Notes: generated by a model from the sequence alone, not told the origin. DNA of 64,000 nt from Glebionis coronaria (GCA_025667525.1 CM046882.1:25695394-25759393), one strand, 5' to 3'; counted from the first letter of the stretch, positions 1 through 13,567 are shown. Translations and numbers: made by a program.

Positions 1-1
1 G

Positions 2-2850
2 GTTGAAGAAGTTCTCAAAGTCATTGAAGATGACAATGGTCCTATCTTTGATACTGAGCCAATCGATAAGGTACAAACTAATGACGAATATAATGTGTTT
101 GGTGATACTCATGAACATTATGAGCTACCCACAACCATTACTGACACATGTATGATGTAAATGGTTGATAGCAATACCACACCTGATTCATCAGACATGT
201 GCAATAATGAGTCTGAGGATGATCAACATGCAAATGAGTATGATGAAGAGGAGCGTATTGCGCTTGCCAATTTAATTGCTACTTTGCAAAAAGATGTCAA
301 AGAAACTAGAAAGAGTCAAAAGCAATTGAAAAAGGAAAACGCTATACTCACTCAAAATTTTGAAGAAATCAAAGCTGCAATTAGAAAATCTAGTGAGCTT
401 CTTGCAAGCTGCAGAGCTGAGCTTCTTCAAAAAGACAAAGAGCTTTCAAGGTACAAAGGGGGTGTCATTACTACTGTCAATGATGTTTTTGAAACAAAAT
501 ACAACGAAACTCTTAAGCTTTTAGAACAAGAGAAACGTAATTATAACACCTCTTTAAGTACTAAACGACACAAAACGTATCTTGCTACCACTAAGGTGAA
601 TGAACTAACTCAAAAGATTGGTTTTCTTCAATAGGATAAAACTAAACTAGTCACTCCGAAGATGAAAGAGGTTGCTAACTTGCAAAAAGTTTTCAAAACT
701 AAACAAGCTTAAGACATGGACAAAGTCGTGGAACTTGAAATGCAAATTGATTTTTATAAGAAAATTGTTTATAAAACAAATCAATCTATTCAAACCATGA
801 GAATGTTGGCACCTCGTTCGTTTTTCAAGAGTAAAGCTAGTTTTGCTAGTCCTAAGTACCTCGAGCAAGCTCAATCTGAAAATCATATCCTATATCTGGA
901 GGAGTCCCAATGGACCGACATTGATTGTCTTATTGTTAGGCCCGATAGTAATGAGTCACTAAGTTTTAAAGAGGAAAGTAGATCACCAGTTAATAAATAC
1001 TTTGTGAAACCATATAACTATGCTTATGAAAATGGTCTTTATGAAATTTTCAAACCACAAAAACAGCAGTCTTGTGAGCAAATATTTTTCGAATGTGCGC
1101 AAATAAGAATTAAATGTAGACAAGTTTTTGCCACTAAGAAAACTAATGTTTCAAAATATATTGGGTACTTGCCGCATCAAGCTTCTATAAGAAAGAGTAA
1201 GCAAGCACTTAGTATTCTTAAGAGTAACATTGAAAAATTCAAAAAGGTTGTTGACGATGATTGGAAAAAACGTGAACTTTTGAAAGGCGATAAAGAAATT
1301 CCTCATGATATAACTGTTCTTGTGAAAACCATTTTGATTCCGCTTGCGGAAAGAATAAAGAAACATGCTTTGGAATTTGAAACGTTAATAGAGCAAGAAA
1401 TGTTTGATGATTTGAAATATGTGGAATCCCTTAAAAAATAAATTGACGACCATCAACCTGAAAGAGACTAGTTTTCTATAGCCTATGATCTACTCTTGCA
1501 TGAATGCCTCTCAAAAGATATTATGTGTGTTTATGTTACATCATGTGCTGATATAGATGAATATTCTGATGTTGCATGCAAATATCTTGATAAAGTTAAA
1601 GAGTGTAAACGTCTTGAAACTGAGCTTTCAAATAAAGTTAACCAAAAAGAGTTTTCGTTAATTCAACATATATATGATTATCTTCAAAAACATTGTCATA
1701 CACTTGATCTTGCTTTGCAAAACAAAGTTAGAAGCTTTTCAAATGATACACCTTTGGAAGTAAAATTATCTGAGTCATATCGATTACTAAACAAAAAAGG
1801 TCTTGATATTGCGGATTTAAAAGCTTAGTTACAAGAAAAAGACATAATAATAGCAGAGTTGAAGAAACTCGTTGCTAAAATGGGTGGGAAAGTTGTGGAA
1901 CCTAGTGTTAAGAAACTTATCATAAGACAACCCAACGCGTACAAAGTGACTACAACCTTTGTCTTGGGAAACCATCTATTTTCTCAAATTCTTCATTTGC
2001 AACATCTGGGTTTGCCCCCAAGACGGATGGAAATGATAGGTTACCACAGATTCGTCCCAAAAGGTTATTCAAGCAGAAAGCATTAAGAACACAAATGTGA
2101 TTGTATAGATTGGTCACTAAACCCACACACAACAAAGAAAGTCAATCGCCTCAGACTTCTAGAAACACTAATAGACGTGTGTCTTTTACTACATGAGTAG
2201 TCCCCACTGCTAGTGTTAGCCGACCTCAGCTTAAGAGCACTCGAATGAATGAAAAGGTTTGGCAAAACAAGAGTCAAGGAAAGATGAAGAAAGTAGAAAA
2301 CCACCCTATGATTTTAAATGTTTCTAAGAATAAAACGTCTGGAATCGCATGTAATGACGATTTGAATGCTTTGAATGTTAAGTTTGTTTGTGTGAAATGT
2401 GGAAAATGTGCCAATGCTAATCAGCCTATGTGTGCTTCGAATAAAGTCAAAGGCTTAGATACTAGAACTAAGAAGCAAATTGCGATGCCTATTAGTGCTA
2501 GTAAACCCAAACGCAAAGTGAACCATTCTGGTGCAACCCCCCCCCCCCCCCCCAAGAAAAGTATTGCATCATACTCCACCACTCAGAACACTAGAAGCAG
2601 AATTAGGGAATTATATGAGTCTACTAGCAAGCCTTGGAAATGGTGGTTTTCTAATCAATGTCCTCCAGGATATAAATGGATGTCTAAGGTTAGGACAGCA
2701 AATGTGACTACGAGTGTTAGTGTGCCTTTAAGTGTTGAAACTAGGGAAACTAATGATTCGGATATCAAAACTAACATGGAACCCAATTTATCAAATGCTC
2801 CATCGTATTCTAATTCTTCTGCAGGTGATCGAGATAATTCTCTTCATACT
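2..2850 (+). pseudogene. Ty1-copia gag-like region with long coiled coil, broken
   Basis: Reading frames at 2-634, 716-1441, 1496-1828, 1859-1990 and 2245-2850 line up as successive parts of one protein interrupted by stops and frameshifts. The first contains a Lys/Glu-rich coiled coil (around QKDVKETRKSQKQLKKEN), and the others continue the same helical, Lys/Glu-rich composition. A basic, Ser/Thr-rich linker with a run of 16 C bases near 2539-2554, read as prolines, leads to the protease. The segment SKPWKWWFSNQCPPGYKW near 2630-2690 is a landmark I know from this copia lineage. Gag would package element RNA; here it is dead. The coiled-coil identity is visible, the lineage placement is from memory. 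Confidence 0.8.
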
Positions 2851-3722
2851 GGACTCCGGGTGCACCGATCTTAGGATATGGAGATTTGGTTCAAGAGAAT
2901 ATCACGATAAAAAAGGTATACTACGTCGAAGGGCTCAATCAAAATCTTTTCTCGGTTTGTCAATTCTGTGATGCAGATTTGAAGGTTGCATTTAGAAAGA
3001 AGACATGTTTTGTTCGTGATTATGATGGGAATGATTTACTCACCGGTTCACGGGGTACATATCTTTACATAATTTCACTTCAAGACACAACTTCCTCAAA
3101 TCCAATTTGCTTCATGGCTAAAGCTTCAGCGACTCAAGCATGGTTATGGCATCAACGTCTATCTCATCTCAATTTTGATATCATCAACTTGCTTTCCAAG
3201 AAAGATATTGTGAGAGGCCTTCCAAGCTTGAAATCCATCAAGGATCATCTTTGTTCTTCTTGTGAGCTTTGTAAAGCTAAACGGAGTAGTTTCAAGACAA
3301 AGACTACCCTAAGCTCTAAAGGACGGTTAGATCTTCTTCATATCTATTTGTGTGGTCCCATGCGTGTTCAAAGTATTAATGGGAAGAAATACATTATGGT
3401 AATTGTCTATGATTACTCAAGGTACACATGGACTTTCTTCTTGAGATCCAAAGATGAAACACCCGAAGTTCTCATCAACTTTTTTAAGCAGATACAACGT
3501 GGTCTTCAAGCTCAAGTAAAAGTGGTACGTACTGACAGAGGCACATAATTCTTGAACTAAACTCTGAAGAATTATTTTGAAGTCGAAGGGATTGAACATG
3601 AAACATCTATTGCTAAAACACCTTTATGTTTTTGGATGTACGTGTTACATAATCCGAGATGGTGAAAATATGGATAAGATGAAAGAGAAAGGTGATGCAT
3701 GTATTCTAGTGGGATATGCAAC
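2732..3722 (+). pseudogene. Ty1-copia protease remnant, GAG-pre-integrase and integrase N-terminal half
   Basis: The aspartic protease active-site motif LDSGCT is readable at about 2849-2866 in one frame. The very next codons in another frame give ILGYGDLVQENITIKKVYYV, so the protease flap region has been deleted. From 2886 the GAG-pre-integrase domain follows (FSVCQFCDAD, WLWHQRLSHLNFD, then the zinc-knuckle-like CSSCELCKAKR). The integrase core begins with DLLHIYLCGPMRV and reaches VVRTDRGT at 3545, after which the frame breaks. A last scrap at 3577-3722 (LKHLYVFGCTCYI...KMKEKGDACILVGYA) is the end of the integrase region. About 90 integrase codons between DRGT and LKHL are missing. It cannot be active. 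Confidence 0.88.
3718..3722 (+). repeat. Target-site duplication GCAAC, left copy
   Basis: GCAAC lies immediately before the TG of the left LTR and is repeated immediately after the CA of the right LTR at 13563-13567. It marks the insertion point of the Ty3-gypsy element in the copia polyprotein. Confidence 0.9.
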
Positions 3723-6629
3723 TGTAGCACCCCATTTGGATAAATGGAATGTCACAGGATAATCATGGCATAATATCAAAGCATAAGGTAAATGTCCTAA
3801 AACATTACATGACCATAAGGGATAACCAGAATCAAACATCGGTCCCTAATATAAACTCATAAACATAGCATAAAGTAAAAGTAATGCAGAAATACAGAAC
3901 ATAAAATAGCTCCATCCTATGCATAACCTTTCCCTGATCCTGACCTTGTGTACCTGCCGTTTGGGGACATGAAAAGAGAAAATGGCTGAGCGAGATGCTC
4001 AGTGCGCAGATATATACGATAATATGGAATAACATAACATAAGTGAAGGCTAAAATGAAAACATGACAATGAAAGTGCAGCGGAATAATATAAGTCCTGG
4101 AAACCTGGTGACATGTAATAAACTGGTTTATTCTGAAAAGAGTCTCATGTTCATGTTAATACTGAAAGTCTGCTGTTTAATCATGAAAACTGTAATTTAA
4201 ATGCCAAAGAGCTCATATAGGTCATGAAATATATCAATGTGCATGAATTCATGGAGGGGTGACCTCGTCATGCTATTAGACGGGTGACCTCTAAATAACT
4301 GTAGAGGGGTGACCTCTAAATAACTGTGTTGGGTGGAGGGATCAGCTCCAATGTGAAGGATGTAGAGACACACCACATTCACCCTGATAACTTGTAAACT
4401 GATAAGCCTAGAATGCATCCATACGCCCCACTAAACATACTGATAAAATGGCCAAACTGAACATGAGTGGGACGATGCAGGATATCACTCTCCTGCATGT
4501 GAGTCACGACACTAGTGCCTCTAGTGCCATGGTTACGGTACCTCCGTAACTAGTACATAAACTGGTCATGCTTGTATATAATGCTCAGGCAATTTATTTA
4601 GTTATTAACATGATTACTGATAAGCTTAAACATATACTGGGGAAAAACATTTGGCTGCATACGGGGAATCCTAAACATGCATAGGAAAGAAAGTCCTTAC
4701 CGAAAGGACGGGGAATCCGTACCTCACGTCTAGTAAATGCAAACGAAGAATAACGTGGAAGATGAAAACACGAAGAAGATCATACTCCATAAATGCTACA
4801 TAATAAAGAGGGATGTGTATGAGTCGCTTGGTTAACTTATACTTAATAATTATTAATTACTTGACGTTAACTTGTTTTACTTGTTCTTGTATTGCTTAAA
4901 TGTTCTTGACTTATTTTACGGCTTCTAGTTAAATCGTGTATTATGATTAGTGTATTTCGTATTCTTACATGTTAGTAAGCATAAAATGTATAATTCATGA
5001 TCATGTAGTAAAATTTACTTAATAAATACTTACGCTAAAAAAATAATAATAATAATTAGTTAATAATAAAATGAGTGATTTATTTGGGATCTTAAATTAA
5101 TAATAAGGTAAGCCTAAGTTAATAAAACTTTACTAAAACTTGATAATTACGTAACTAAATTAAGTCTAGTTATTAATTTAATTACGCTAACAAATACTTG
5201 GGCTAATAACGTTAATTAAATATATCTTAAGTCGTGTAAAAATATTTAATCATAACGTAGAAATAATACTAAAGTTAATCATGTTTAATAACGTATACTA
5301 ATGTACCCAAGCCTACCGAGACACCCTCGTCTCGGTCGCACTTCAAACAAAACAACTAATAAAATAAATAAAACAGTGCTGTCCAATATATGATTTTACA
5401 GTTCTGTCCAACATATCTTGTATTGTTCTGTCCAATATCTTTAGAAACAGTTCTGTTCAACATATAGACTGTAGTGTTGTCCAACATACGAGCCCAGACC
5501 CACTGTTTTTCAAATATACATGCTGCCTTGTTTAATTTGCCCTTGGATCATTGTTTATTCGTGCTGATTGTTCACTCAACCCACTGTTACCTAGTAATCT
5601 ACCCCTGACTGTGTAATATTAACCACCGAGACCAAGGTTGGCCTCGGTTCCCACTGATATTAAACCAAACAGCCCTGGGTGTTTGGGGTTGCCACTGCCT
5701 GTACAAAACCACACTGGCCTTGCGGCTGGTGGAAACTAATCACCACCGAGAACTTGGATGGTTTCGGTTTGAGTGTAAACCGGTTATAACAACATCACCC
5801 CTTTAATCTTATTTAAACCCACGTATAACAATTGTTTATAATTCGTTTTTAATGGGTTCTTGATTACTTAAACGTACAAACAAACAAAGGAAAAAGGATT
5901 AAGCAATACCTTAAATTTGTTTAGGGTTTAGGAGTATAAAACACGAATCACAATCACCCTTAAACCTGGGATTAAACTCACGACCTGTCTTCTTTCCTTG
6001 GGGTGATGTATTCGACGGCAGGAGAGATAAAAAAACGATCGTGCTATGTTATTTAGGGTTTCTGTTTGTTTGCTTTTTTTGTCGACTTAACAAATAAACA
6101 AGCACCCCCGTCTTTTATCTTGCCCTGGGTCGGTTTGTATGTCTTATGGGCCACGGCCCACTTCTTTGGCCCCCTTCTCTAGCCGCCCAAACACAGCCCT
6201 TTAGTTTATTTATTTATTTTTTTGTTCGCGACTCGAATAACGTTACGTGTAATCGTGTTTCAATTGTCGTAATTCTTTATCATTAACATTATACATGTTA
6301 TACGTACTTAATTATATTCTTAATTACTTATCGTGTTTAATATAATATACGTAAATGTTAATCGTGTTAAATATTCGCGTCGCGCGATTTAAATGTCGTG
6401 CGATTTAAATGTCGTGAATTGGTATTTTGTGGTTTTACTTATTATACGTAATTACATGTCGTATGTTAATAATCATAATGTACTTAACTACTTGTCGTAC
6501 TTAAATAATATATTTAATAGCTATATTAAACGTTCTCAATACTTGTCGTATATAATTAAATCATAAGTTTTAAATTTATACGTAATTTCATGTACGTAAT
6601 ATTCTAGGGATTTTTATGCGGGTTTTACA
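3723..6629 (-). repeat. 3' LTR of the nested Ty3-gypsy element
   Basis: It starts TGTAGCACCCC and ends GGGTTTTACA on the plus strand and matches 10683-13562 along its whole length with scattered substitutions. It is 27 bp longer than its partner because the unit around GAGGGGTGACCTCTAAATAACTGT is present twice near 4270-4330. It also carries five imperfect copies of CTGTCCAACATAT at about 5370-5490. The many differences between the LTRs mean the insertion is old. Confidence 0.93.
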
Positions 6630-6660
6630 ACTCTTCCCCTCTAAAAGAATAATTCTTCCT
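6630..6660 (-). other. Polypurine tract of the nested Ty3-gypsy element
   Basis: Read on the minus strand this gives AGAGGGGAAGAG directly before the TG of the 3' LTR, the expected position for plus-strand DNA priming. Confidence 0.8.
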
Positions 6661-7099
6661 CGAATTAGAGTTACAATACTCTGGAAGGGACATGAACATG
6701 ACGTGACAGTAGAGAACATGGAACATGACGTGACTGAAGGGAACACGGAACATGAAGTGACTGAAAAGGAACATATCTGAACTTATGGAAAAAATTATAA
6801 CATGAGAAGATACATGAAACGATATGATACTAAGTATCATACTTACTGGTGTAAGTGCACACAAAGCATTGGTGTACGAGACATATTGAGACGTAGTGCG
6901 TGAGCAATTGTGAACGTGACACGTGAACAATTGTGAACGTGATACTTGGAGATATGGTACATGAATTATGAGACATATGGTGAATGATAATACGTGCAAA
7001 ACATATCGTGAACGTGATATTAGAACGTAGGATAAACATGACATGGAAACATATAGTGGGCGTGTAAATAACTAAGGAGGTAACGTCAAACGATACGAG

Positions 7100-8050
7100 A
7101 TAAGATGTGAAATGTGACGTGAAACGTCTGTTTGAGGATAAGGTCATACTAGGCTTGAGTCTGGTCTCCCAAGTTTTCTGCAATTCTTTCCCGAATGAAA
7201 GTGAAACTATAAGATAGGACATGATCATGAACGTGGAAGTGAAAATCAAATCAAATCATGAAAGAAAATATAGACGTGGATAACTTTGTGAATGCTCACG
7301 TGAAACATAACTTGGGAGCTGAAATAATCATACAGACGTGAACGCAAATAATGAATGCCAACATAAGCCTTTATCTAATCTGATAGCTGAAGAGTGCCGT
7401 GTAATCGTACGATCATTGGCTGGAAGATATCTGATAATCTGCTACTGCGTACTCCTTTCGGATGAAAGAAAACGTGTAGGATTGGTTAGATTGTCGGATG
7501 ACGATTCAAATATTTCTAAAGGTTGAAATGACTGTAAGCGTGTTGGTGTTCTATCTTAACCTGCTGAAAAGTCAAGCATTTAGATATGAACGTAACTGCA
7601 TCTTGTTTCATACCTCACCACCAAATGTGGTTAGGATCGTGAATATATAGCAATTGGGAAGCTATGAGTTTAGGTAAAACTTAAACATCTCTTAGCGTAG
7701 GATTTTCTGAAACACATAAGTTGGCTGTAGGATTTTATCCTTTACCCGTAGGCATAGTCATGGTAAAAAAAAGATTTACCGTGAAAACCATGTGAATCAA
7801 CGTGTCACTGTGATCAACTACATACGTACAGGAAAAATTTCAGTGTGAAATTCTCTTGCTCTAACCTTTTAACATAGAGTGAAGATGGCCTTCGTGCTCT
7901 TCTATAGACTTAAAGAAAGTCTGAATGTTAACAATGAACAGAATGATAAACTTGTCCAGAATTCATGAAAATTTGATTTCTCAAATCGTCAATTACTTCT
8001 GGGCATTCGTGAACTAAAAGGCACCAACATGGATTCATACTGAACATAAC
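7100..8050 (-). pseudogene. Ty3-gypsy pol remnants: reverse transcriptase and integrase scraps
   Basis: Three patches on the minus strand are recognisable. Near 7870-8050 a reverse transcriptase palm can be followed (YESMLVPF, then an EEHEGHL-like segment IEEHEGHLHSMLKRLEQENF). Near 7510-7640 the zinc-binding region of integrase appears as HIWW-GMKQDAVTFISKCLTF. Near 7110-7215 a segment FGKELQKTWETRLKPS resembles the integrase core just before its conserved Glu. The spacing between them is far shorter than in an intact pol, so most of pol has been lost by deletions. The patches are visible; their family assignment rests on knowledge of Ty3 pol. Confidence 0.65.
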
Positions 8051-8872
8051 ATGTGTGAAGAACAGTCACGGAAGTGCCTTGCTCTTTCACTCACAACTTT
8101 TGATAGCCTAATCGTAACTCGATCTTGGAAAGTGTTTAGAGTCTGGTAGTTGGTCGGATAGACCAATAATACTTGGATTGAAAATATTGTCATGAATGGT
8201 GGTAAAATTGGTAGTTCCTTCTAGTAATATGTCTGAGAAAATTCCGAAGTAATCGACTGATTTATGGGTAAGAATACGAAAAGTCGGGTCATAAATGATA
8301 GTTAGACATGCTTATCAGACATAAGAAAAAAAATTTCACCGATTTGCTTGGTGGAAAACCCATGCTGACTGTATTCAGGAATCTGAACATTCCTGAATAT
8401 AATGAGGATCTTTTCATCAACCTGAATTGAAAGTCTATATATACATGGATGATATAATGGCTTCTAAGATGGACATGAATATCCGAATATGAAAACGTGA
8501 AATAAAAGTGTCATGACAGCACACGAAATAAACGTGGCAGATTTTACTGAATGTGTTTCGTTCGTCTCACACGGAACGAACACTACGTGACCAACTATGA
8601 ACAATAAGTCAGAGATGGTACTGAAAGTTTAGTGGCTTGATTTGTACATGGCATAACGGAATAAGTATAACCTTGGAAAGGTACCTTGAATCACTGAGGC
8701 TGGGTTCAAAAGTTATGCATGAATTATGTGTCTTGACTCATGTGCTAAGAAGTATTCGTGTGACATGTGTCTTGACTGGTGTCTTGACATGTGTCTTTAG
8801 TACATATACATGAGAGTATGTGTCTTGAAGGATGCCTTGACATATGAAAAGAAATCATAATGGAAATGGTGG

Positions 8873-9302
8873 TTAAAATGCTAGAGTTGGCGGATCTACT
8901 GGACTGCTGACCCTTGTAATTCTGGTTAAGTCTGTGACCGGTGTTCTGTTGTGATTGCTAGAATACTTGTTGTCACAGTGGTGGTTACTATTGTCTTGTC
9001 TGTCAGTCCCATGATGGTCGTTCTCGTGACGGTGATTCATGTAACTATTTAGCTGAGTGGCCGGCTGGTACCGATTCCCACTCATATGACTGAAAAGATA
9101 ACTGAATGACGTGTGACATATAACTAAAAGGTAAGGACATGAATTGGGATGGAAATCGTATGGTGGTGAAGCATCTTCTCGTCCGATCACTTGGTCTAAC
9201 ACCTTTGTCTTCGTCTTGTAAGATCTCCAGGTTGTAAACAACATCAGCATCTCGTAGCGTCTCCAAATAATCAGCAACATCAACATTTAGTAACATTCCC
9301 AA
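8873..9302 (-). pseudogene. Possible gag remnant of the nested Ty3-gypsy element
   Basis: A 137-codon open stretch on the minus strand is rich in His, Asn and Asp and lies where gag would be, between the primer site and the pol scraps. The zinc knuckle cannot be read with confidence. I assign it to gag only by position. Confidence 0.35.
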
Positions 9303-10661
9303 GCTATGAGCGGCATCATCATCTTGTAGAATATCAACAAGTGGAATACGCCTGAGATGATTTAAAATCGACTAGCAAATACTCGTGGAGTATTTGTAGA
9401 TGAAATACACATGTATTACGACACGTGTAGTGCAATAGAATACGGTACATGGAGTACACGTGGAACGTGGTACATGGATTACACATGGAATGTACATGAA
9501 ATGATCGGTATGGGGTCGATCATCTGACTTGATTTTAAAGGAAAATAATTGGTTAAATGGTTAGAAAAACCGAGCTGGAATGAGCATCATGATAGCCTAG
9601 CAATTCCAGCATAGACATCGATCTGGTTGCATAGAGAAAGAAACTAGAAGTGTGGTTAAATGAAATTCAACGATGATTTGCATGAAAACATGATTAATGA
9701 AAACCAACAATGACTATCATAAAAGCAGGATTAAATGAAATCCATCATTGTCTAGCATGAGGGCATGATCAACATGATGAAAACATAATTTACATAAAGA
9801 GGCATGGAACATAATCTTCATGAAGATGAAACTATCATGAAGAAACATGAAAAAAAAAATAACATGAAGGAGCATAAAACATAATCAGCATGAAAACGAA
9901 GTTAATCATGATAGTATGAAAACATACTTGACATAAAGAAACATAACAAATAAATGAGAGGACATGAAAAGTTATGACGATAGCGTGGACGACTATGAGT
10001 CGTTTCACAATGCAATTTAATGCAACATAAATGGTAAGTCTGACACAATATAACATGACCTAAACATAAAAGATGCATGAAGTAGTTTATAAAGCATGAA
10101 ACAATTTATAATGCATGAAACGGTTTAAAATGCATGGTTAAGAAATATGATGATATGTACATGAGTGAACGCCTATGGGTCGGTTCACAAAACAAAAAGG
10201 GAAGTGTGGACGCCTATGGGTCGGTCCACTAATCAAACAAAAAGTTTCGATAAAAGCACATGCGACTAAATAGAGCCAGTCCTGTACCAACCATTATTTA
10301 GTCAAAATTCTTGCGACAATGAGATGCATGCATGAATAAATACATGAAATGAAAATAAAATGAATGCGTGAAAACCAACTGTCTAAACCTAACAGAAAAC
10401 GTATGACCAAGTATGAACTACGGTGGTTCAGTCCATATTAGCCAAAGTTCTCAAGGAACATCATGTAAAACAATGACATGTAACTAAGTATGGATAACGG
10501 TTGTTCAATCCATATTAGAATTTATTTTTTTGAAAAAACATCATGGTTAAAACATCAAGGTGCTGAAAATATCGATACATGGAATAACAAGCGTTGGCTT
10601 AGGAAGGTCCTGGTGACTACCCACTAGTCACAAGTCAATTTTTAGAGCCTACAAGTCGAAA

Positions 10662-10678
10662 CCTTGGCTCTGATACCA
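10662..10678 (-). other. Primer-binding site, initiator tRNA-Met
   Basis: On the minus strand this reads TGGTATCAGAGCCAAGG, four bases inside the 5' LTR end. TGGTATCAGAGC is the standard complement of plant initiator tRNA-Met. Confidence 0.92.
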
Positions 10679-10682
10679 TAAT

Positions 10683-13562
10683 TGTAACACCCCATTTGGA
10701 TAAATGGAATGTCACAGGATAATCATGGCATAATATCAAAGCATAAGGTAAATGTCCTAAAACATTACATGACCATAAGGGATAACCAGAATCAAACATC
10801 GGTCCCCAATATAAACTCATAAACATAGCATAAAGTAAAAGTAATGCAGAAAGACAGAACATAAAATAGCTCCCATCCTATGCATAACCTTTCCCTGCTC
10901 CTGACCTTGTGTACCTGCCTTTTGGGGACATGAAAAGAGAAAACGGCTGAGCGAGACGCTCAGTGCGTGAATATATACGATAACATGGAATAACATAACA
11001 TAAGTGAAGGCTAAAATGAAAACATGACAATGAAAGTGTAGCGGAATAATATAAGTCCTGGAAACCTGGTGACATGTAATAAACTGGTTTATTCTGAAAA
11101 GAGTCTCATGTTCATGTTAATATTGAAAGTCTACTGTTTAATCATGAAAACTGTAATTTAAATGCCAAAGAGCTCATATAGGTAATGAAATATATCAACG
11201 TGCATGAATACATGGAGGGGTGACCTCGTCATGCTATTAGAGGGGTGACCTCTAAATAACTGTGTTGGGTGGAGGGATCAGCTCCAATGTGAAGGATGTA
11301 GAGCACACACCACATTCACCCTGATAACTTGTAAACTGATAAGCCTAGGATGCATCCATACGCCCCACTAAACATACTGATAAAATGGCCAAACTGAACA
11401 TGAGTGGGACGATGCAGGATATCACTCTCCTGCATGTGAGTCACGACACCGGTGCCTCTAGTGCCATGGTTACGGTACCTCCATAACTAGTACATAAACT
11501 GGTCATGCTTGTATATAATGCTCAAGCAATTTATTTAGTTATTAACATGATTACTAATAAGCTTAAACATATACTAGGGAAAAACATTTGGCTACAGACG
11601 GGGAATCCTAAACATGCATAGGAAAGAAAGTCCTTACTGAAAGGACGGGAAATCCGTACCTCACGTCCAGTAAATGCAAACGAAGAATAACGTGGAAGAT
11701 GAAAACGCGAAGAAGATCATACTCCATAAATGCTACATAATAAAGAGGGACGTGTATGAGTCGCTTGGTTAACTTATACTGTATTAATTACTTGACGTTA
11801 ACTTGTTTTACTTGTTCTTGTATTGCTTAAATGTTCTTGACTTATTTTACGGCTTCTAGTTAAATCGTGTATTATGATTAGTGTATTTCGTATTCTTACA
11901 TGTTAGTAAGCATAAAATGTATAATTCATGATCATGTAGTAAAATTTATTTAATAAATACTTACGCTAAAAAAATAATAATAATAATTAGTTAATAATAA
12001 AATGAGTGATTTATTTGGGATCTTAAATTGATAATAAGGTAAGCCTAAGTTAATAAAACTTTACTAAAACTTGATAATTACGTAACTAAATTAAGTCTAG
12101 TTCTTAATTTAATTACGCTAACAAATACTTGGGCTAATAACGTTAATTAAATATATCTTAAGTCGTGTAAAAATATTTAATCATAACGTAGAAATAATAC
12201 TAAAGTTAATCATGTTTAATAACGTATAACAATGTACCCAAGCCTACCGAGACACCCTCGTCTCGGTCGCACTTCAAACAAAACAACTAATAAAATAAAT
12301 AAAACAGTGCTGTCCAATATATGATTTTACAGTTCTGTCCAACATATCTTGTATAGTTCTGTCCAATATCTTTAGAAACAGTTCTGTTCAACATATAGAC
12401 TGTAGTGTTGTCCAACATACGAGACCAGACCCACTGTTTTACAAATATACATGTTGCCTTGTTTATTTTACCCCTGGATCATTGTTTATTCGTGCTGATT
12501 GTTCACTCTACCCACTGTTACCTAGTAATCTACCCCTGACTGTGTAATATTAACCACCGAGACCAAGGTTGGTCTCGATTCCCACTGATATTAAACCAAA
12601 CAGCCCTGGGTGTTTGGGGTTGCCACTGCCTGTACAAAACCACACTGGCCTTGCGGCTGGTGGAAACTAATCACCACCGAGACCTTGGATGGTCTCGGTT
12701 TGAGTGTAAACCGGTTATAACAACATCACCCCTTTAATCTTATTTAAACCCACGTATAACAACTGTTTATAATTCGTTTTTAATGGGTTCTTGATTACTT
12801 AAACGTATAAACAAAGAAAGGAAAAAGGATTAAGCAATACCTTAAATTCGTTTAGGGTTTAGGAGTATAAAACATGAATCACAATCACCCTTAAACCTGG
12901 GATTAAAACTCACGACCTGTCTTCTTTCCTTGGGGTGATGTATTCGACGGCAGGAGAGATAAAAAAAATGATCGTGCTATGTTATTTAGGGTTTCTGTTT
13001 GTTTGCTTTTTTTGTCGACTTAACAAATAAACAAGCACCCCCGTCTTTTATCTTGCCCTGGGTCGGTTTGTATGTCTTATGGGCCACGACCCACTTCTTT
13101 GGCCCCCTTCTCTAGCCGCCCAAACACAGCCCTTTAGTTTATTTATTTATTTTTTTGTTCGCGACTCGAATAACGTTACGTGTAATCGTGTTTCAATTGT
13201 CGTAATTCTTTATCATTAGCATTATACATGTTATACATACTTAATTATATTCTTAATTACTTATCGTGTTTAATCTAATATACGTAAATGTTAATCGTGT
13301 TAAATATTCGCGTCGCGCGATTTAAATATCGTGCGATTTAAATGTCGTGAATTGGTATTTTGTGATTTTACTTATTATACGTAATTACATGTCGTATGTT
13401 AATAATCATAATGTACTTAACTACTTGTCGTACTTAAATAATATATGTAATAGCTATATTAAACGTTCTCAATACTTGTCGTATATAAATAAATAATAAG
13501 TTTTAAATTTATACGTAATTTCACGTACGTAATATTCTAGGGATTTTTATGCGGGTTTTACA
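10683..13562 (-). repeat. 5' LTR of the nested Ty3-gypsy element
   Basis: It starts TGTAACACCCC and ends GGGTTTTACA on the plus strand. It is the partner of 3723-6629. The ORFs in it are shadows repeated in both LTRs and show no protein similarity I recognise. Confidence 0.93.
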
Positions 13563-13567
13563 GCAAC
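13563..13567 (+). repeat. Target-site duplication GCAAC, right copy
   Basis: It is identical to 3718-3722. The copia reading frame resumes directly after it. Confidence 0.9.

Larger units (their letters stand above)
1..3722 (+). mobile_element. Ty1-copia retrotransposon, 5' part (interrupted, truncated by window edge)
   Basis: This is the left portion of a decayed Ty1-copia element whose coding order is gag, protease, GAG-pre-integrase and integrase. Reading stops abruptly after the residues GDACILVGYA and resumes at 13568 with QSKGYRVYNKRT, so a single polyprotein was split by the Ty3-gypsy insertion at 3723-13562. No 5' LTR is visible because the element runs off the window edge. Stop codons and frameshifts at about 158, 632, 1441, 1828, 2086 and 2872 make it non-functional. 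Confidence 0.92.
3723..13562 (-). mobile_element. Complete but coding-dead Ty3-gypsy element (Tekay/Del-like), nested in the copia element
   Basis: The element has two long LTRs (2907 and 2880 bp) with TG..CA ends, a 5-bp GCAAC duplication, a primer-binding site complementary to initiator tRNA-Met next to the right-hand LTR, and a purine tract next to the left-hand LTR. This fixes its orientation as minus strand. The internal part is only about 4.05 kb and has no long ORF, but scraps of gag, reverse transcriptase and integrase can be read on the minus strand. Very long LTRs and TGGTATCAGAGC as primer site are typical of the Tekay/Del chromovirus lineage; no chromodomain could be read, so the lineage is inference. 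Confidence 0.93.

Noticed and set aside
3645..4418. Small minus-strand ORFs, repeated at 10635-11075
   Set aside because: They lie within the two LTRs of the Ty3-gypsy element, differ by frame breaks between the LTRs and resemble no known protein.
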